A program made the translations under genes and the position numbers. From an uncultured Roseburia sp. (GTDB lineage: Bacteria; Bacillota; Clostridia; Lachnospirales; Lachnospiraceae): 64,000 nucleotides of DNA. Shown piece after piece: positions 17,096 through 26,163 of the stretch (position 1 is its first letter; each line of letters begins with the position of its first letter). The notes beneath the pieces are model-generated. The model saw only the letters and a program-made list of their open reading frames with translations. It was not told the origin of the DNA and did no database searches. The stretch spans positions 1 to 64,000 of the forward strand of contig CAJTOI010000002.1 of assembly GCA_910577925.1 (NCBI GenBank), written 5' to 3'.

Positions 17096-18559
17096 ATGCA
17101 AAAAGAAAAGTACGCAAAAACAGCGGCTTTATGGGAGCTTATTCTTGCTGCCTGGCTTTGTATTTCCATGAATGTCTTTACCAACTTCACCAGTTATTTC
17201 CAGTATTATCTGACCGGCATCGTAGGAATCGGCACCGTACTCGCGGGTTCCTTCATCACAATTTTCCGCATCTGGGACGCGTTCACCGATCTTGGTGTCG
17301 GTGCTGCCGTCGACCGCACCAACACCAGATTCGGCCAGTTCCGGCCGTGGATTTTCGCAGGTATGATCATCTGCGTGGTATCATCCGGGTTGCTGGTATT
17401 TGTCCCGAACGCGCTGCCCGAGAATACCGCGCTCCGCATGACGGCTTACATCATTATTTACATGATTCTGGTTCTCGGTGCGACGATGTACAACCCTGCA
17501 ACCCGTTCCACCGCACAGATTCTTACAGACGACCCGAAGCAGCGGGCCTCTATCGGTCTGATCCGCGGCGTCTCGCTGCAGATTATGTATTCCGTTCTTC
17601 CTGTGATTGTGTTCTCCCATCTGCTTCCGGCATCCGGTGGAAAGTTTGACTATGACTTCTTCGTAAAATGGTGGGGCGTCTACGCGGCGATTACGGTCGT
17701 ATTCTGTGTCCTTGCCATGATCGGTCTCGGCAAAAAGGACATAAAAAAGAATGACTTTACCGCTCCGTCCCGGAAAGCCTTTGACCTTAAACAGACCTTA
17801 GATGTGGTAAAAGGCAACAAACCTCTGCAGATGCTGATTCTCTCCGCAGGTTCCGACAAGCTGGCTACGGTGTGCCAGAACAATGCCACGGTTGTGGTTA
17901 TTCTCTTTGCGATCACTGCCGGAAACGCGAAACTCAACAGCGGCGCGAATACATACACCTTAATTCCCTGTATCCTCATGCTGCTTCTCGGCCTCGGCGG
18001 TATCGCGCGCAGACTCGGCCCCCGCAAAGCGATGAACTTCGGAAGCTGGGGCGGGATTATCGTATGTGTGCTCAGCATGCTGCTATGGATCTTCGGCGAT
18101 CCGAAAAGCATGAGTTTCCCCGGTATGGAAGGCTATAACGGATGGACCTTTTTCACCCTCGCCTACCTTGTTCTGTGGTGTCTGTACAAGGGCTTTACCA
18201 TGGTCACCTCCAATGTGACAAACCCTATGATTGCAGACGTCATTGACTATGAAACTTATCGCAGCGGCAACTATGTGCCCGGCCTGATCGGGTCCCTCTT
18301 TTCCTTCGCGGATAAGGTGATCTCCTCTCTGGGACCTACGCTTGTCAGCGTCCTGATTGCAACCGTAGGATTCGGAAATCAGCTTCCGGACGCGACCACC
18401 CCGTTCTCAAATAAACTGTTTGCGATCGGTCTGTTCGGAATGTACGGCATCGTTATCTTAGGCCTTATTGTAAATCTGGCTGCCATGAAGTTCTATGACC
18501 TGACTCCCGAAAAGATGGCTGAGATTCGCAGGACTCTGGATGAAAGAAAAAACGCATAA
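17096..18559 (+). CDS. GPH-family glycoside/hexuronide:cation symporter (MFS)
   Basis: Inner-membrane secondary transporter of 487 residues with about 12 hydrophobic segments. The N-terminal region SYFQYYLTGIVGIGTVLAGS and the RIWDAFTDLGVGAAVDRT loop are typical of the melibiose/glucuronide (GPH) family, which import sugars with Na+ or H+. ATG 17096 is preceded by AAAGGAG. It lies between the third sulfatase and the maturase and is the only importer in the cluster, so a sulfated mono- or disaccharide is the likely cargo. That substrate is inferred. Confidence 0.85.
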   Translation: MQKEKYAKTAALWELILAAWLCISMNVFTNFTSYFQYYLTGIVGIGTVLAGSFITIFRIWDAFTDLGVGAAVDRTNTRFGQFRPWIFAGMIICVVSSGLLVFVPNALPENTALRMTAYIIIYMILVLGATMYNPATRSTAQILTDDPKQRASIGLIRGVSLQIMYSVLPVIVFSHLLPASGGKFDYDFFVKWWGVYAAITVVFCVLAMIGLGKKDIKKNDFTAPSRKAFDLKQTLDVVKGNKPLQMLILSAGSDKLATVCQNNATVVVILFAITAGNAKLNSGANTYTLIPCILMLLLGLGGIARRLGPRKAMNFGSWGGIIVCVLSMLLWIFGDPKSMSFPGMEGYNGWTFFTLAYLVLWCLYKGFTMVTSNVTNPMIADVIDYETYRSGNYVPGLIGSLFSFADKVISSLGPTLVSVLIATVGFGNQLPDATTPFSNKLFAIGLFGMYGIVILGLIVNLAAMKFYDLTPEKMAEIRRTLDERKNA

Positions 18560-18580
18560 TCTGTTTTCAATCATATCAAA

Positions 18581-18622
18581 AAAACAGCTCTCGTTTTACC
18601 CGAATGGGACGAGAGCTGTTTT
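18581..18622. terminator. bidirectional terminator between symporter and maturase genes
   Basis: Perfect 14-bp stem (AAAACAGCTCTCGT, 18581-18594, with 18609-18622) with a 14-nt loop. A T-run follows on the plus strand and an A-run precedes it, so it can serve the convergent genes on both sides. Confidence 0.85.
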
Positions 18623-18675
18623 TGTCTTATCATTTTTATCAAATATACCCTCGGCAGACAAGAGCGCTTCTTGGA

Positions 18676-19809
18676 TTATCCCCTCTCTTTTCTTGCGGCA
18701 AGCTCCTCCTGTGCAATCTGTTTCATGCGCGGCATGGCGTAATCCAGCAGCGTTTGAAACGCCTTACAATAATAATTATGGTTCCCCTTCGAATCCGCAT
18801 ACCAGTCGTTTTTGCAGCCGCCGTTACATATCTTCCGATAAGAGCAGGCCAGGCATTCTTTCGGCTTGTCTGCGCCGGAAGAGAGAAAGTCCGCTGCTTT
18901 CCGGCCGACAGCCATCTCCGAAATCGACGTTTCCGTGATGTCGCCGATTTTCCAGTGATCCAGCACATAAAAATCGCAGGGATAGACGGAACCGTCCCCT
19001 TCAATTACCAGATATGAACCGCACTTTCCGCAGGCGGCGCAGGTACTCGCGCCGTCGCCGAGCAAAATATGGATGTAGTCGTCAAAAATACGGACGCTGT
19101 GGTAATCTCCCTCAGCCCAGTCCCGATACCACAAATCAAACACCTCACAGAGAAATTGCCCGTATCGTTCCGGGGTCAGAGAATAGGGCTCCTGTCCGCG
19201 CGCATGACCGATCGGGTCCATGCAGGCAATAAACTGCAGAAAGCGGAAGCCGAAATTCTTCAGTCTCCGGTAAGCAAGCTCCGGGGATTCTGCACAGTCA
19301 CGCGTGACGACACAAAGCGCATTACAGGAAACGCCGTGCCTCTCGAGCAGAGTTTTGGCCGCGAGCGCCCGCTTCCATGTGCCTTCCCCGGACGCATCGA
19401 TGCGATACGCATTGTGCGCTGCCCGAAACCCGTCCAAAGACAGCCCGACCAGAAATCCGTTTTCATGAAAAAATGCTGCCCAGTCTTCATTCAGCAGGGT
19501 CCCATTGGTCTGAACGGAAAAGCCGACTTTAACGGCGGGCGGTTTTGACGCTTTGACCTCACTGACAAAGTGACGAAAAAACGGCAGTCCGGCCACTGTC
19601 GGCTCTCCGCCCTGAAAGGCGAAGGACACGGCTCCATCCGCGTCAACGGCATCAAATGCCTGCCTGATCAGCAGATCCGCAAGTTCCTCCGTCATAACCC
19701 CCATACTGTGCTGACTGCGGTTCTGCGCTTCGTCTTCATAGAAACAGTATCTGCAGCAAAGATTGCACTGACTGGAAGCCGGTTTGATTAAAAGAGTTAA
19801 AGATTTCAT
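18676..19809 (-). CDS. anaerobic sulfatase-maturing enzyme (radical SAM/SPASM)
   Basis: Converts the active-site Cys (or Ser) of sulfatases to formylglycine without oxygen. The 377-residue protein has the radical SAM triad C-x3-C-x2-C at Cys15, Cys19 and Cys22 (CNLCCRYC). It also has the cysteine-rich C-terminal SPASM region binding two further [4Fe-4S] clusters (CAACGKCG near residue 265, CLACSYRKICNGGC near residue 320, then YYCKAF). The length matches anSME. Convergent with the symporter and embedded among three Cys-type sulfatase genes, which are its presumed substrates. Confidence 0.9.
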   Translation of the reverse strand: MKSLTLLIKPASSQCNLCCRYCFYEDEAQNRSQHSMGVMTEELADLLIRQAFDAVDADGAVSFAFQGGEPTVAGLPFFRHFVSEVKASKPPAVKVGFSVQTNGTLLNEDWAAFFHENGFLVGLSLDGFRAAHNAYRIDASGEGTWKRALAAKTLLERHGVSCNALCVVTRDCAESPELAYRRLKNFGFRFLQFIACMDPIGHARGQEPYSLTPERYGQFLCEVFDLWYRDWAEGDYHSVRIFDDYIHILLGDGASTCAACGKCGSYLVIEGDGSVYPCDFYVLDHWKIGDITETSISEMAVGRKAADFLSSGADKPKECLACSYRKICNGGCKNDWYADSKGNHNYYCKAFQTLLDYAMPRMKQIAQEELAARKERG

Positions 19810-19904
19810 AGAACACCCCCGATCTCATTTTCTATTATAGCGGCAACGCTTCCGTCTCACTATTAAATATCTGTCAATGGCAGCACAAAAACACTCCAAA
19901 AATT

Positions 19905-19958
19905 GTGCTAAATGCAGTAGAATCATTCTATCCGTTAAACAGGATTGTATTTTATAAT
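19905..19958 (+). promoter_or_regulatory. candidate AraC site and promoter of the tauE-like gene
   Basis: GTGCTAAATGCAGTAGAA (19905-19922) is followed 31 nt later by a TATAAT -10 (19953-19958) without a good -35. Sequence and spacing match the arrangement at 16969-17021 before the symporter gene, suggesting joint control. Confidence 0.5.
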
Positions 19959-19990
19959 AAATCTGTCAAAAAGAGAAAAGGAGGATGCTT

Positions 19991-20797
19991 ATGTCGATTT
20001 TTCAGTCTGCGCTATTTGCCGTTGTCAGTTTTTTGGCTTCTGTTGCAGGAGCAATCTGCGGAATTGGCGGCGGTGTTGTGATCAAGCCAGTCTTAGACAT
20101 GTTTGGCTGGGCGAGTATATCTACAATCAGTTTTTTATCCGGCTGCACCGTCTTATCCATGAGCTGCTATACCGTAGGAAAGTCTGTGATCGCCGGCGAG
20201 AAGACGGTAGACCTAAAACTCGGAACGCCGCTTGCAGTCGGCGCCGCCCTCGGAGGAGCCGCCGGTAAGCAGCTATTTCATCTGATTAAGAGCATGTCGG
20301 CAAATCCGAATATGGTCGGCGGAATCCAGTCAGCCTGCCTGGCGCTTATCACGGCGCTGACTTTAATCTACAGCCTTAATAAATCAAAAATCAAAACAAG
20401 ACAGGTCGCCTCCGCCGCCGTGTGTGTGATTATCGGTCTGATTCTCGGGATTCTGTCAAGCTTTCTGGGCATCGGAGGCGGCCCGATCAATCTTGTTTTT
20501 CTGTACTATTTCTTTCGTATGGAAACGAAAATCGCCGCGGCAAACAGTCTGTATATTATTTTATTCAGCCAGATTACCAGTCTTGTCACAACACTCATAA
20601 CCCGAACCGTACCGGAATTTCCCCCGATCACCCTCGTTTTCATGGTAATCGGAGGTATCCTCGGCGGCATGGCGGGACGTGCGGTCAATAAAAAGATAGA
20701 CAGTCACGCAGTCGAGCGGCTCTTCCTTTATCTGATGGGCGCAATTATCCTGATCAGCATCGGAAACGCGTGGAAATATCTGTCTGTCCCGCAATAG
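19991..20797 (+). CDS. TauE/SafE-family anion exporter
   Basis: Membrane protein of 268 residues with about 8 hydrophobic segments in two related halves. Each half starts with the family motif (GAICGIGGGVVIKPVLDMFG near residue 18, and LSSFLGIGGGPINLVFLYYF near residue 155). The TauE/SafE (DUF81) family exports sulfite, sulfoacetate or related sulfur anions. Placed at the end of a sulfatase cluster, it plausibly removes sulfate or sulfite released inside the cell. ATG 19991 is preferred over ATG 19985 because AGGAGG directly abuts the latter. Confidence 0.83.
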   Translation: MSIFQSALFAVVSFLASVAGAICGIGGGVVIKPVLDMFGWASISTISFLSGCTVLSMSCYTVGKSVIAGEKTVDLKLGTPLAVGAALGGAAGKQLFHLIKSMSANPNMVGGIQSACLALITALTLIYSLNKSKIKTRQVASAAVCVIIGLILGILSSFLGIGGGPINLVFLYYFFRMETKIAAANSLYIILFSQITSLVTTLITRTVPEFPPITLVFMVIGGILGGMAGRAVNKKIDSHAVERLFLYLMGAIILISIGNAWKYLSVPQ

Positions 20798-20807
20798 CGG
20801 GACAGAC
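20782..20807 (+). terminator. hairpin at the tauE-like stop codon
   Basis: An 11-bp stem (GTCTGTCCCGC / GCGGGACAGAC) with an AATA loop overlaps the stop codon. Only a short, distant T-run follows, so it may act as an mRNA 3' stabiliser or a weak terminator. Confidence 0.5.
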
Positions 20808-20867
20808 TCTGACTCTGCCTTTTGCGATAACAGTAGTTATGCTTCCGCCATTTTCGTGCCTCAGCGT

Positions 20868-23261
20868 TTAGTTCTTAATCTTGCCGCTCACTTTTACGGT
20901 GCTCCATGCGCCGTACACTGTTTCTTTGCCCGATTTCTTATAGCTGCGCACTCTCACATAATACTTCTTTCCCGTTTTCAGCTTTGCAAACGTGTAAGAA
21001 GTCTTCGATGTCTTCTTGGATTTCACGTTTTTCTCGAATTTCTTATCTGTGCTCACCTGCACCTCATACCCCGATGCCGTCTTATCCTTTGCCCATTTCA
21101 CGGTCAGCTTTTTGCCCTTTACCGCCTTTACAGACTTTACCGACTGTTTTTTCGGGCTTACCATGATAGTAACCTTCTTGGACGCTTTCCCGGCCTTAAT
21201 GGTTATGGTGGCAATTCCGGTATTTTTGACGGTTACTTTTCCGGTATTCTTATTCACGGAGGCAATCTTTGGCTTCGAGCTTGTGAAGGTCATCTTACTC
21301 TTTGATGATGCCTTGATCTTGAATGGCTTTGCGTCGTATGCAACTTTGTACACCGTTTTCTTGCAGGTGATGGATGCAGACGGCTTTGCAGCTTTTGTAA
21401 TTGTAAAGCTGACCGTCTTGCTGCCAGTATACTTCCCTTTCCCTTTCACAGTTACCTTGGCTGTCCCCACTTTGATATTGCTGCCGTAAGAAACGGTATA
21501 GTCCGTATTTAAAACTAATGTTCTGCCGTCCAGCTTTACGGTTACAGCTGGCTTTTTGGCTTTTCCGTCGTATGTGTAGCTTTTTTTTGCCAATGTCACT
21601 GTCGCTTTGGAGATATTCACGGCGGTTTCCGGGTGATCGCCGCCTCCTGAACCGTTATCTCCTCCCGAACCGTCACCGCCTCCCGAACTGTCGCCTCCTC
21701 CAGAACTGTCGCCGTTACTGCTGTCGTTGTCATCGTCAGGGTCGGGGCTTACAGGCGGAATATAATTATAATGCATCGTCGCCTTTGACACAGCCGCTGT
21801 CGTATCACCGGATTTACTTATACGGTTCCACTGCGCTTCGGTGCCGGTAAAATATATATCAGACAGAGCGCAGGATGTAAACGCAGCCATGCCTATTTCC
21901 GTTACGCTGTTCGGAATTACGACAGAGGTCAGCCTGGAGCAGGAGGCGAATGCTGACCCGCCTATACTTTGTGCGCCTTGCGGAATTTGCACTCCGGTAA
22001 GCATCAGGCAATTCTGAAACATACCGTCGCCGATGCGGTCTATATTTGGGGGCAGTACTACGCTCATCAGATAATAACATTGCGTAAACATATTGTCGCC
22101 CATCTTTACCTGCCTGCTGCCGGGAGCAAATTTCACGCTTTTCATCGCCTGACACTGAAAAAATGCGGCGGCCCCCACCTCTCGGACGCTGGCAGGCAAG
22201 GCTATGGAAGCGAGATTTGCGCAAGCTCTGAATGCATTTGGACCGATGGTTTCCACCCCTTCGGAAACAGTCATCGAACCTAGATTCTGACACTCGCGGA
22301 ACGCGCTGTCACCGATCGTTTTCACACCGGAGGGAATGGTCAGGTAAATAATCGAAGTCTTACGGAACGCGCTGTTCCCGATTTCTGTCACACTCGGAGA
22401 AATCTCTGCACTGAGAACGCCGCATTCCCAAAAAGCGCAGGAGCCGATACCGGTAACGCCGTTTTTGATAACGATCTTCCGGATCTGGTCTTTGTTTTTT
22501 CTCCACGGCTGCTCATCGGCACTGCCGAAATTCGGCATGGCGCCCCTGCCGGAGACGGTCAGCGTTCCCGCCTTTGTCAGATTCCACGTAAGCCCCCCGC
22601 TCAGGGTTCCGCCTGCAATCGATGTGTCGGCATCCGGATCATTCGGCGGAACATAGCCGCTCGGATAACGGGTGATGTAATGGCTGGTGTTTCTCATCAC
22701 TTCATCTTTGGATATGGCCCGCCCCCAATGAACCTTCCCTTTGTGGTCGCCCGTGCTCATATTTCCCTCGGCAACAACCACGCCCGCATCGCTCGCCTCG
22801 AGCACGATCACGGTATGAGCGTCATTGTTTACCCGCAGAATATCTCCGACTTTTATATCCGCAAATGTAAACTTACCCGCCGCGTACATTCTGGCAGGCA
22901 GACTGTCGAATGCCGCATCGCTGAGTATAAATGCAAACGCCACGCAGCCCACGGCGCTGATATTCTTCCCGTCAAGAGGTCCGCCCTTCCAGCGGTAATA
23001 TCCCTTTGAATCGGAATAAGGCTCATAGTTGGTCCATGTCGCCCCTTCCTTATACGCCTCCTGATCCTTCAGCGCGATCATGGCCTGATAGGCTTCCGTC
23101 GGGGCAGGAACCGCGCGCTGATCGGCGACAGGTCCGAACGCGGTTTCTCCCCCAAGAAGATCCGCCTGCCGCAAAGGTTCTGCCTGCCATGCGTATGCCG
23201 CTGACGGAAACGAAATGCATAAGCACAGTGTTAAAGCAATGGAAGAAATTAGCTTTTTCAA
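20868..23261 (-). CDS. secreted CHAP-like / BspA-type LRR / Ig-like / FnIII surface protein
   Basis: Exported protein of 797 residues. Order: signal peptide (1-24, ends AAYA); a CHAP- or NlpC-like papain-fold segment (about 90-195) with a Cys in AVGCVAFAF and a His in DAHTVIVLEA; a central block of BspA-type (LRR_5) repeats (about 225-480, e.g. GVETIGPNAFRACANLASIA); an Asp/Ser/Gly-rich linker (about 495-540); an Ig-like repeat with YDGKAKKPAV; a Big_2-like domain; and a C-terminal FnIII-like domain. No LPxTG or membrane anchor is seen. The very Lys-rich C-terminus may bind the wall. The TTG start at 23261 is supported by AGGAGG 8 nt upstream. Adhesion plus wall or host-peptide hydrolysis is inferred. 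Confidence 0.78.
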   Translation of the reverse strand: MKKLISSIALTLCLCISFPSAAYAWQAEPLRQADLLGGETAFGPVADQRAVPAPTEAYQAMIALKDQEAYKEGATWTNYEPYSDSKGYYRWKGGPLDGKNISAVGCVAFAFILSDAAFDSLPARMYAAGKFTFADIKVGDILRVNNDAHTVIVLEASDAGVVVAEGNMSTGDHKGKVHWGRAISKDEVMRNTSHYITRYPSGYVPPNDPDADTSIAGGTLSGGLTWNLTKAGTLTVSGRGAMPNFGSADEQPWRKNKDQIRKIVIKNGVTGIGSCAFWECGVLSAEISPSVTEIGNSAFRKTSIIYLTIPSGVKTIGDSAFRECQNLGSMTVSEGVETIGPNAFRACANLASIALPASVREVGAAAFFQCQAMKSVKFAPGSRQVKMGDNMFTQCYYLMSVVLPPNIDRIGDGMFQNCLMLTGVQIPQGAQSIGGSAFASCSRLTSVVIPNSVTEIGMAAFTSCALSDIYFTGTEAQWNRISKSGDTTAAVSKATMHYNYIPPVSPDPDDDNDSSNGDSSGGGDSSGGGDGSGGDNGSGGGDHPETAVNISKATVTLAKKSYTYDGKAKKPAVTVKLDGRTLVLNTDYTVSYGSNIKVGTAKVTVKGKGKYTGSKTVSFTITKAAKPSASITCKKTVYKVAYDAKPFKIKASSKSKMTFTSSKPKIASVNKNTGKVTVKNTGIATITIKAGKASKKVTIMVSPKKQSVKSVKAVKGKKLTVKWAKDKTASGYEVQVSTDKKFEKNVKSKKTSKTSYTFAKLKTGKKYYVRVRSYKKSGKETVYGAWSTVKVSGKIKN

Positions 23262-23348
23262 TTTTGCAACCTCCTGATTTTCGTTTTTGGAGAATTGGGA
23301 GCCGTCAATACTCCCCTCTTATAAAAATATTGCGGTTTTTCTGCTTTG

Positions 23349-25514
23349 TCAATAAAATTGCTCGTTCGCCGCCTCAAACAGATTGTGAAGATAAGGGTAC
23401 TCCCATTTATCCGCACCTACGTTTGGGGATGCGCCGTCGCCCCAGCCCATGCCCGGCTTGCCGCCGTAATCGGTGAAACTGGCCGCCATATAGCGGACAG
23501 TATTCACCAGCACAGTGTTCGGCTCCTGCTCGCGCACGCCGATTACTTCCGACATATTGGCTTTGCCAAACTTAAAGAAATCCACATACTCCAGAATTTC
23601 TTCCCCCGTATCATATTCGAAGGAGTATCCGTACAAGTCACAGCCATCCTCCGTATGGCTCTTTTCAAAAGTGAGATTCGATACTCTTCCCGGGCAGAGT
23701 TCTTCGCTGCACCGTATCACCTCCGCCTGAAACGCTTCCCAATCCTCCGGTTCATGGAATGGATTTACCCCCACGGGATTCGTTACCGGCAGACTGTGAA
23801 TCTGGTTCTCTTCCTCCCAAGGCATATAAGTCACATCGCCATTCAGAAAATAATGCGCAAACCCGTCCGGCTGTTCTATTTGGAAACTCCCCTCGGAGCG
23901 CAGACCGCCTCTGGAATACGGGTCTTTGCGGATGTAAAAAATCTCCGGCAGAAATACCGTCTCACCTGCCGGCAGATCATTCGGATTCTTCGGCGCATCC
24001 CCGCTCCTCACGATTGTCGTCCACTTGTATCCGGTTCCGTAAAAACGTTCGCTGATGCGCCAGAGGCTGTCTCCTCCCTGCACTTTGTATTCGAACATCT
24101 CGTCGCCCGTGAGCTTGATATAGTCCTTCGGGTCAGCCCATTCCGGGAGTTCATACACCAACGCAAACGAATCTCTCCTTTCCCGCTCGCTCTTCTCCTC
24201 CTGCTCTTCCTCCGTTAAGCCGTTTGCCACCGCCCGTCTGCTGTTTTCCACCTCTTTTTCGGTCTTGCGCACAAACTGCTCCGTCTGCGTATCCCAGAGC
24301 AGATAAGAGGGCGGCGTATAATCTTCCTCCACCGCTTTTGCACCGTTCATGTGAACCGGCGCGCCAATCCGCATATCTGCGCAGCCGTCACCGTTTAAAT
24401 CCGGATAAGTAATCGTATCCGGCAGCTCAATACTCAAAGATACCCGGCTCTCCTGCAGCGCTTCGCCAGTCTCCATATCTATCACTGTCATGTCGTAGGG
24501 TTCGTCCATACAAAAGCCATTTAAGAGATAGTAGCGAAGTCCCGTATCATCCTCCCCATCCTCTTTTGCGAGTGAAAAATGCAGGGAAAGCATCCTGCCG
24601 TTCTCCGTAAGCGGCAGCTCATAATCGGCCTCCGCAAGCAGACCAAAATACCGCATAATCCCTTCGTCCCCGGCATATTCCCAGTTCTCGTCAATTCCGC
24701 GGACTTCCAGAAAGCTGCGCTTCGGGTTCTCCAGCTCGGTCAGCCGCTCATCATGGTCGATCCAGTATAGACTTTCCTCATCCAGCCCCCAGCCGCTCCC
24801 CAGAATGCCGTAACGCTGGAAAACATCCGCAAATACATATTCCAGAGTTTCGTCGTCTTCCGACGGCGTGTTTTGCAGGGTAAGTCCGTATGCCGTCCGA
24901 TCCTTCACATAAAGATTAACCCTCGAGTTCCGCCTGTTCAGATAGAAATATTCATAGCCGTTCTCCTCTTTCCGCGTTTCCTGTATATAGTAAAACAGCT
25001 TCCCGTTGTCTGCGCTCCATGCTGTCAGCGGATGTTCTCTCGTATCGAATTCCCTTTTCAGTATGTAGTATAGATCGAGCGCATGGTCGTTCTCCGTCAT
25101 GGGAAAGGTATAGTACAGAAAATGAAGTGCGTCCACATCCATTTCCTGCATAGACGCCTCGTTCAGGGCTGTCTCCATTTCCGCAAGAGAATTGTAAAAC
25201 CGCCATGTCACATCCGCTTCTCCCGCAAACCGATAAGCTGACGGCGCATCCCACTCGGTTTCCAGCCTTTCCCCCTCATAATCCTTTATCGTAATTTCCG
25301 CACTGGCATAGGGGCTTGCGGAAGTATGTTCATACAGATATCCGCTGAGATCCTGCGCCTCGCAGCTCCCATGCTCTTCCAACCACTCTTTCGGTTCTTC
25401 CTTTGTTTCAGCGCTTTGCGTTTCATCCGCGCTTCCTGACGATGCGCCGCAGACCGCAAGCAGCAGGCCAAATGCGGCTATACCGATGATACGGTTTCCT
25501 CTTTTTTTGTCCAC
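23349..25514 (-). CDS. exported LysM-domain protein
   Basis: Protein of 721 residues with a basic N-terminus and hydrophobic stretch (IIGIAAFGLLLAVCGASS). The Cys is placed like a lipobox, but Val at -1 is atypical, so lipidation is uncertain. A LysM peptidoglycan-binding domain is visible around residues 490-540 (YKVQGGDSLWRISERFYG). The rest is acidic and has no fold I recognise; PDLNGDGCADMRIG near residue 370 resembles a calcium-binding FG-GAP/dockerin-like loop. The start is GTG with GAAGGAC upstream. It lies next to the LRR protein gene in the same orientation, so both may be surface components. Confidence 0.7.
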   Translation of the reverse strand: MDKKRGNRIIGIAAFGLLLAVCGASSGSADETQSAETKEEPKEWLEEHGSCEAQDLSGYLYEHTSASPYASAEITIKDYEGERLETEWDAPSAYRFAGEADVTWRFYNSLAEMETALNEASMQEMDVDALHFLYYTFPMTENDHALDLYYILKREFDTREHPLTAWSADNGKLFYYIQETRKEENGYEYFYLNRRNSRVNLYVKDRTAYGLTLQNTPSEDDETLEYVFADVFQRYGILGSGWGLDEESLYWIDHDERLTELENPKRSFLEVRGIDENWEYAGDEGIMRYFGLLAEADYELPLTENGRMLSLHFSLAKEDGEDDTGLRYYLLNGFCMDEPYDMTVIDMETGEALQESRVSLSIELPDTITYPDLNGDGCADMRIGAPVHMNGAKAVEEDYTPPSYLLWDTQTEQFVRKTEKEVENSRRAVANGLTEEEQEEKSERERRDSFALVYELPEWADPKDYIKLTGDEMFEYKVQGGDSLWRISERFYGTGYKWTTIVRSGDAPKNPNDLPAGETVFLPEIFYIRKDPYSRGGLRSEGSFQIEQPDGFAHYFLNGDVTYMPWEEENQIHSLPVTNPVGVNPFHEPEDWEAFQAEVIRCSEELCPGRVSNLTFEKSHTEDGCDLYGYSFEYDTGEEILEYVDFFKFGKANMSEVIGVREQEPNTVLVNTVRYMAASFTDYGGKPGMGWGDGASPNVGADKWEYPYLHNLFEAANEQFY

Positions 25515-25553
25515 TTTGTCCTTCGTCCCTTCTAAACCGAATCACATATCTTT

Positions 25554-25739
25554 CTATTTCTTATCTGTTTTTTGTTCCAACATTTTTATAGAATTCAAAT
25601 AATCCTCTTCTACATCACTAATAGTTCTGGCTTTATATTTCTTATATTCATCTGTTTCCTTATTAACAGTCTGCTTATGAGAGACACTTCCATTTCCCTG
25701 CAATAACTGCTCTCCATTCATTGTAAGAATACGATCCAA
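25554..25739 (-). pseudogene. RhuM-family C-terminal remnant
   Basis: A 61-codon open stretch whose product (LTMNGEQLLQGNGSVSHKQ, then EYKKYKARTISDVEEDYL) resembles the C-terminus of RhuM-type proteins often found near phage and restriction loci. Two stop codons lie immediately upstream in frame near 25760, and nothing of the rest of the protein remains. Low GC like the rest of the island. Probably a decayed gene rather than a functional small protein. Confidence 0.5.
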
Positions 25740-25814
25740 ATGTCTTCTATAAATTGCAAATAACTATCACTCATTTCAAAAAGATTCGAAGCAACCAGAA
25801 AAATCACTCCCTCT

Positions 25815-26138
25815 TTATCTTTTCCCATGTGCTTTCGTGGCAGGATAAGACTCTGAAAAAAATTCATCCATAAATTGTGTTGTTTGATCTACAAGTACAT
25901 CAACCAAGGCGATTACACTATTTCGGATACAGCCTTTATCTATAACAGACATGTTAAAATTCTCATTTTGTCCTTTATCCTTCAAAATAAAATGTAAAAT
26001 AAACCTATTGGCATGAATGCAGACCAAACGTTCCCTATTATTATTTACATGCTCTTTTTTGTCCTGTAAACAGCGCTCAACTTCTCTCATATATAATACA
26101 GAATTTAAAAGTACACATGAATTTGTCGATTGATTCAT
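25815..26138 (-). CDS. hypothetical protein, 107 aa
   Basis: Unrecognised AT-rich reading frame with no membrane segment. Its sequence (CIHANRFILHFILKD, then VIALVDVLVDQTTQFMDEFF) suggests a small mixed alpha/beta protein. It follows the frameshifted third tail copy, ends about 75 nt before the RhuM remnant and lacks a clear ribosome site. It may itself be a fragment. Confidence 0.4.
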   Translation of the reverse strand: MNQSTNSCVLLNSVLYMREVERCLQDKKEHVNNNRERLVCIHANRFILHFILKDKGQNENFNMSVIDKGCIRNSVIALVDVLVDQTTQFMDEFFSESYPATKAHGKR

Positions 26139-26163
26139 TAATGCCTTATATGGCGTTTTAGTA

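Noticed and set aside
21635..21725. Short tandem repeats resembling a CRISPR or minisatellite
   Set aside because: They encode the Ser/Gly/Asp-rich linker of the LRR protein in frame; no spacers or cas genes.
23349..25514. Confident lipoprotein call for the LysM protein
   Set aside because: The residue before the candidate Cys is Val, not Gly/Ala/Ser, so a lipobox is not supported firmly.
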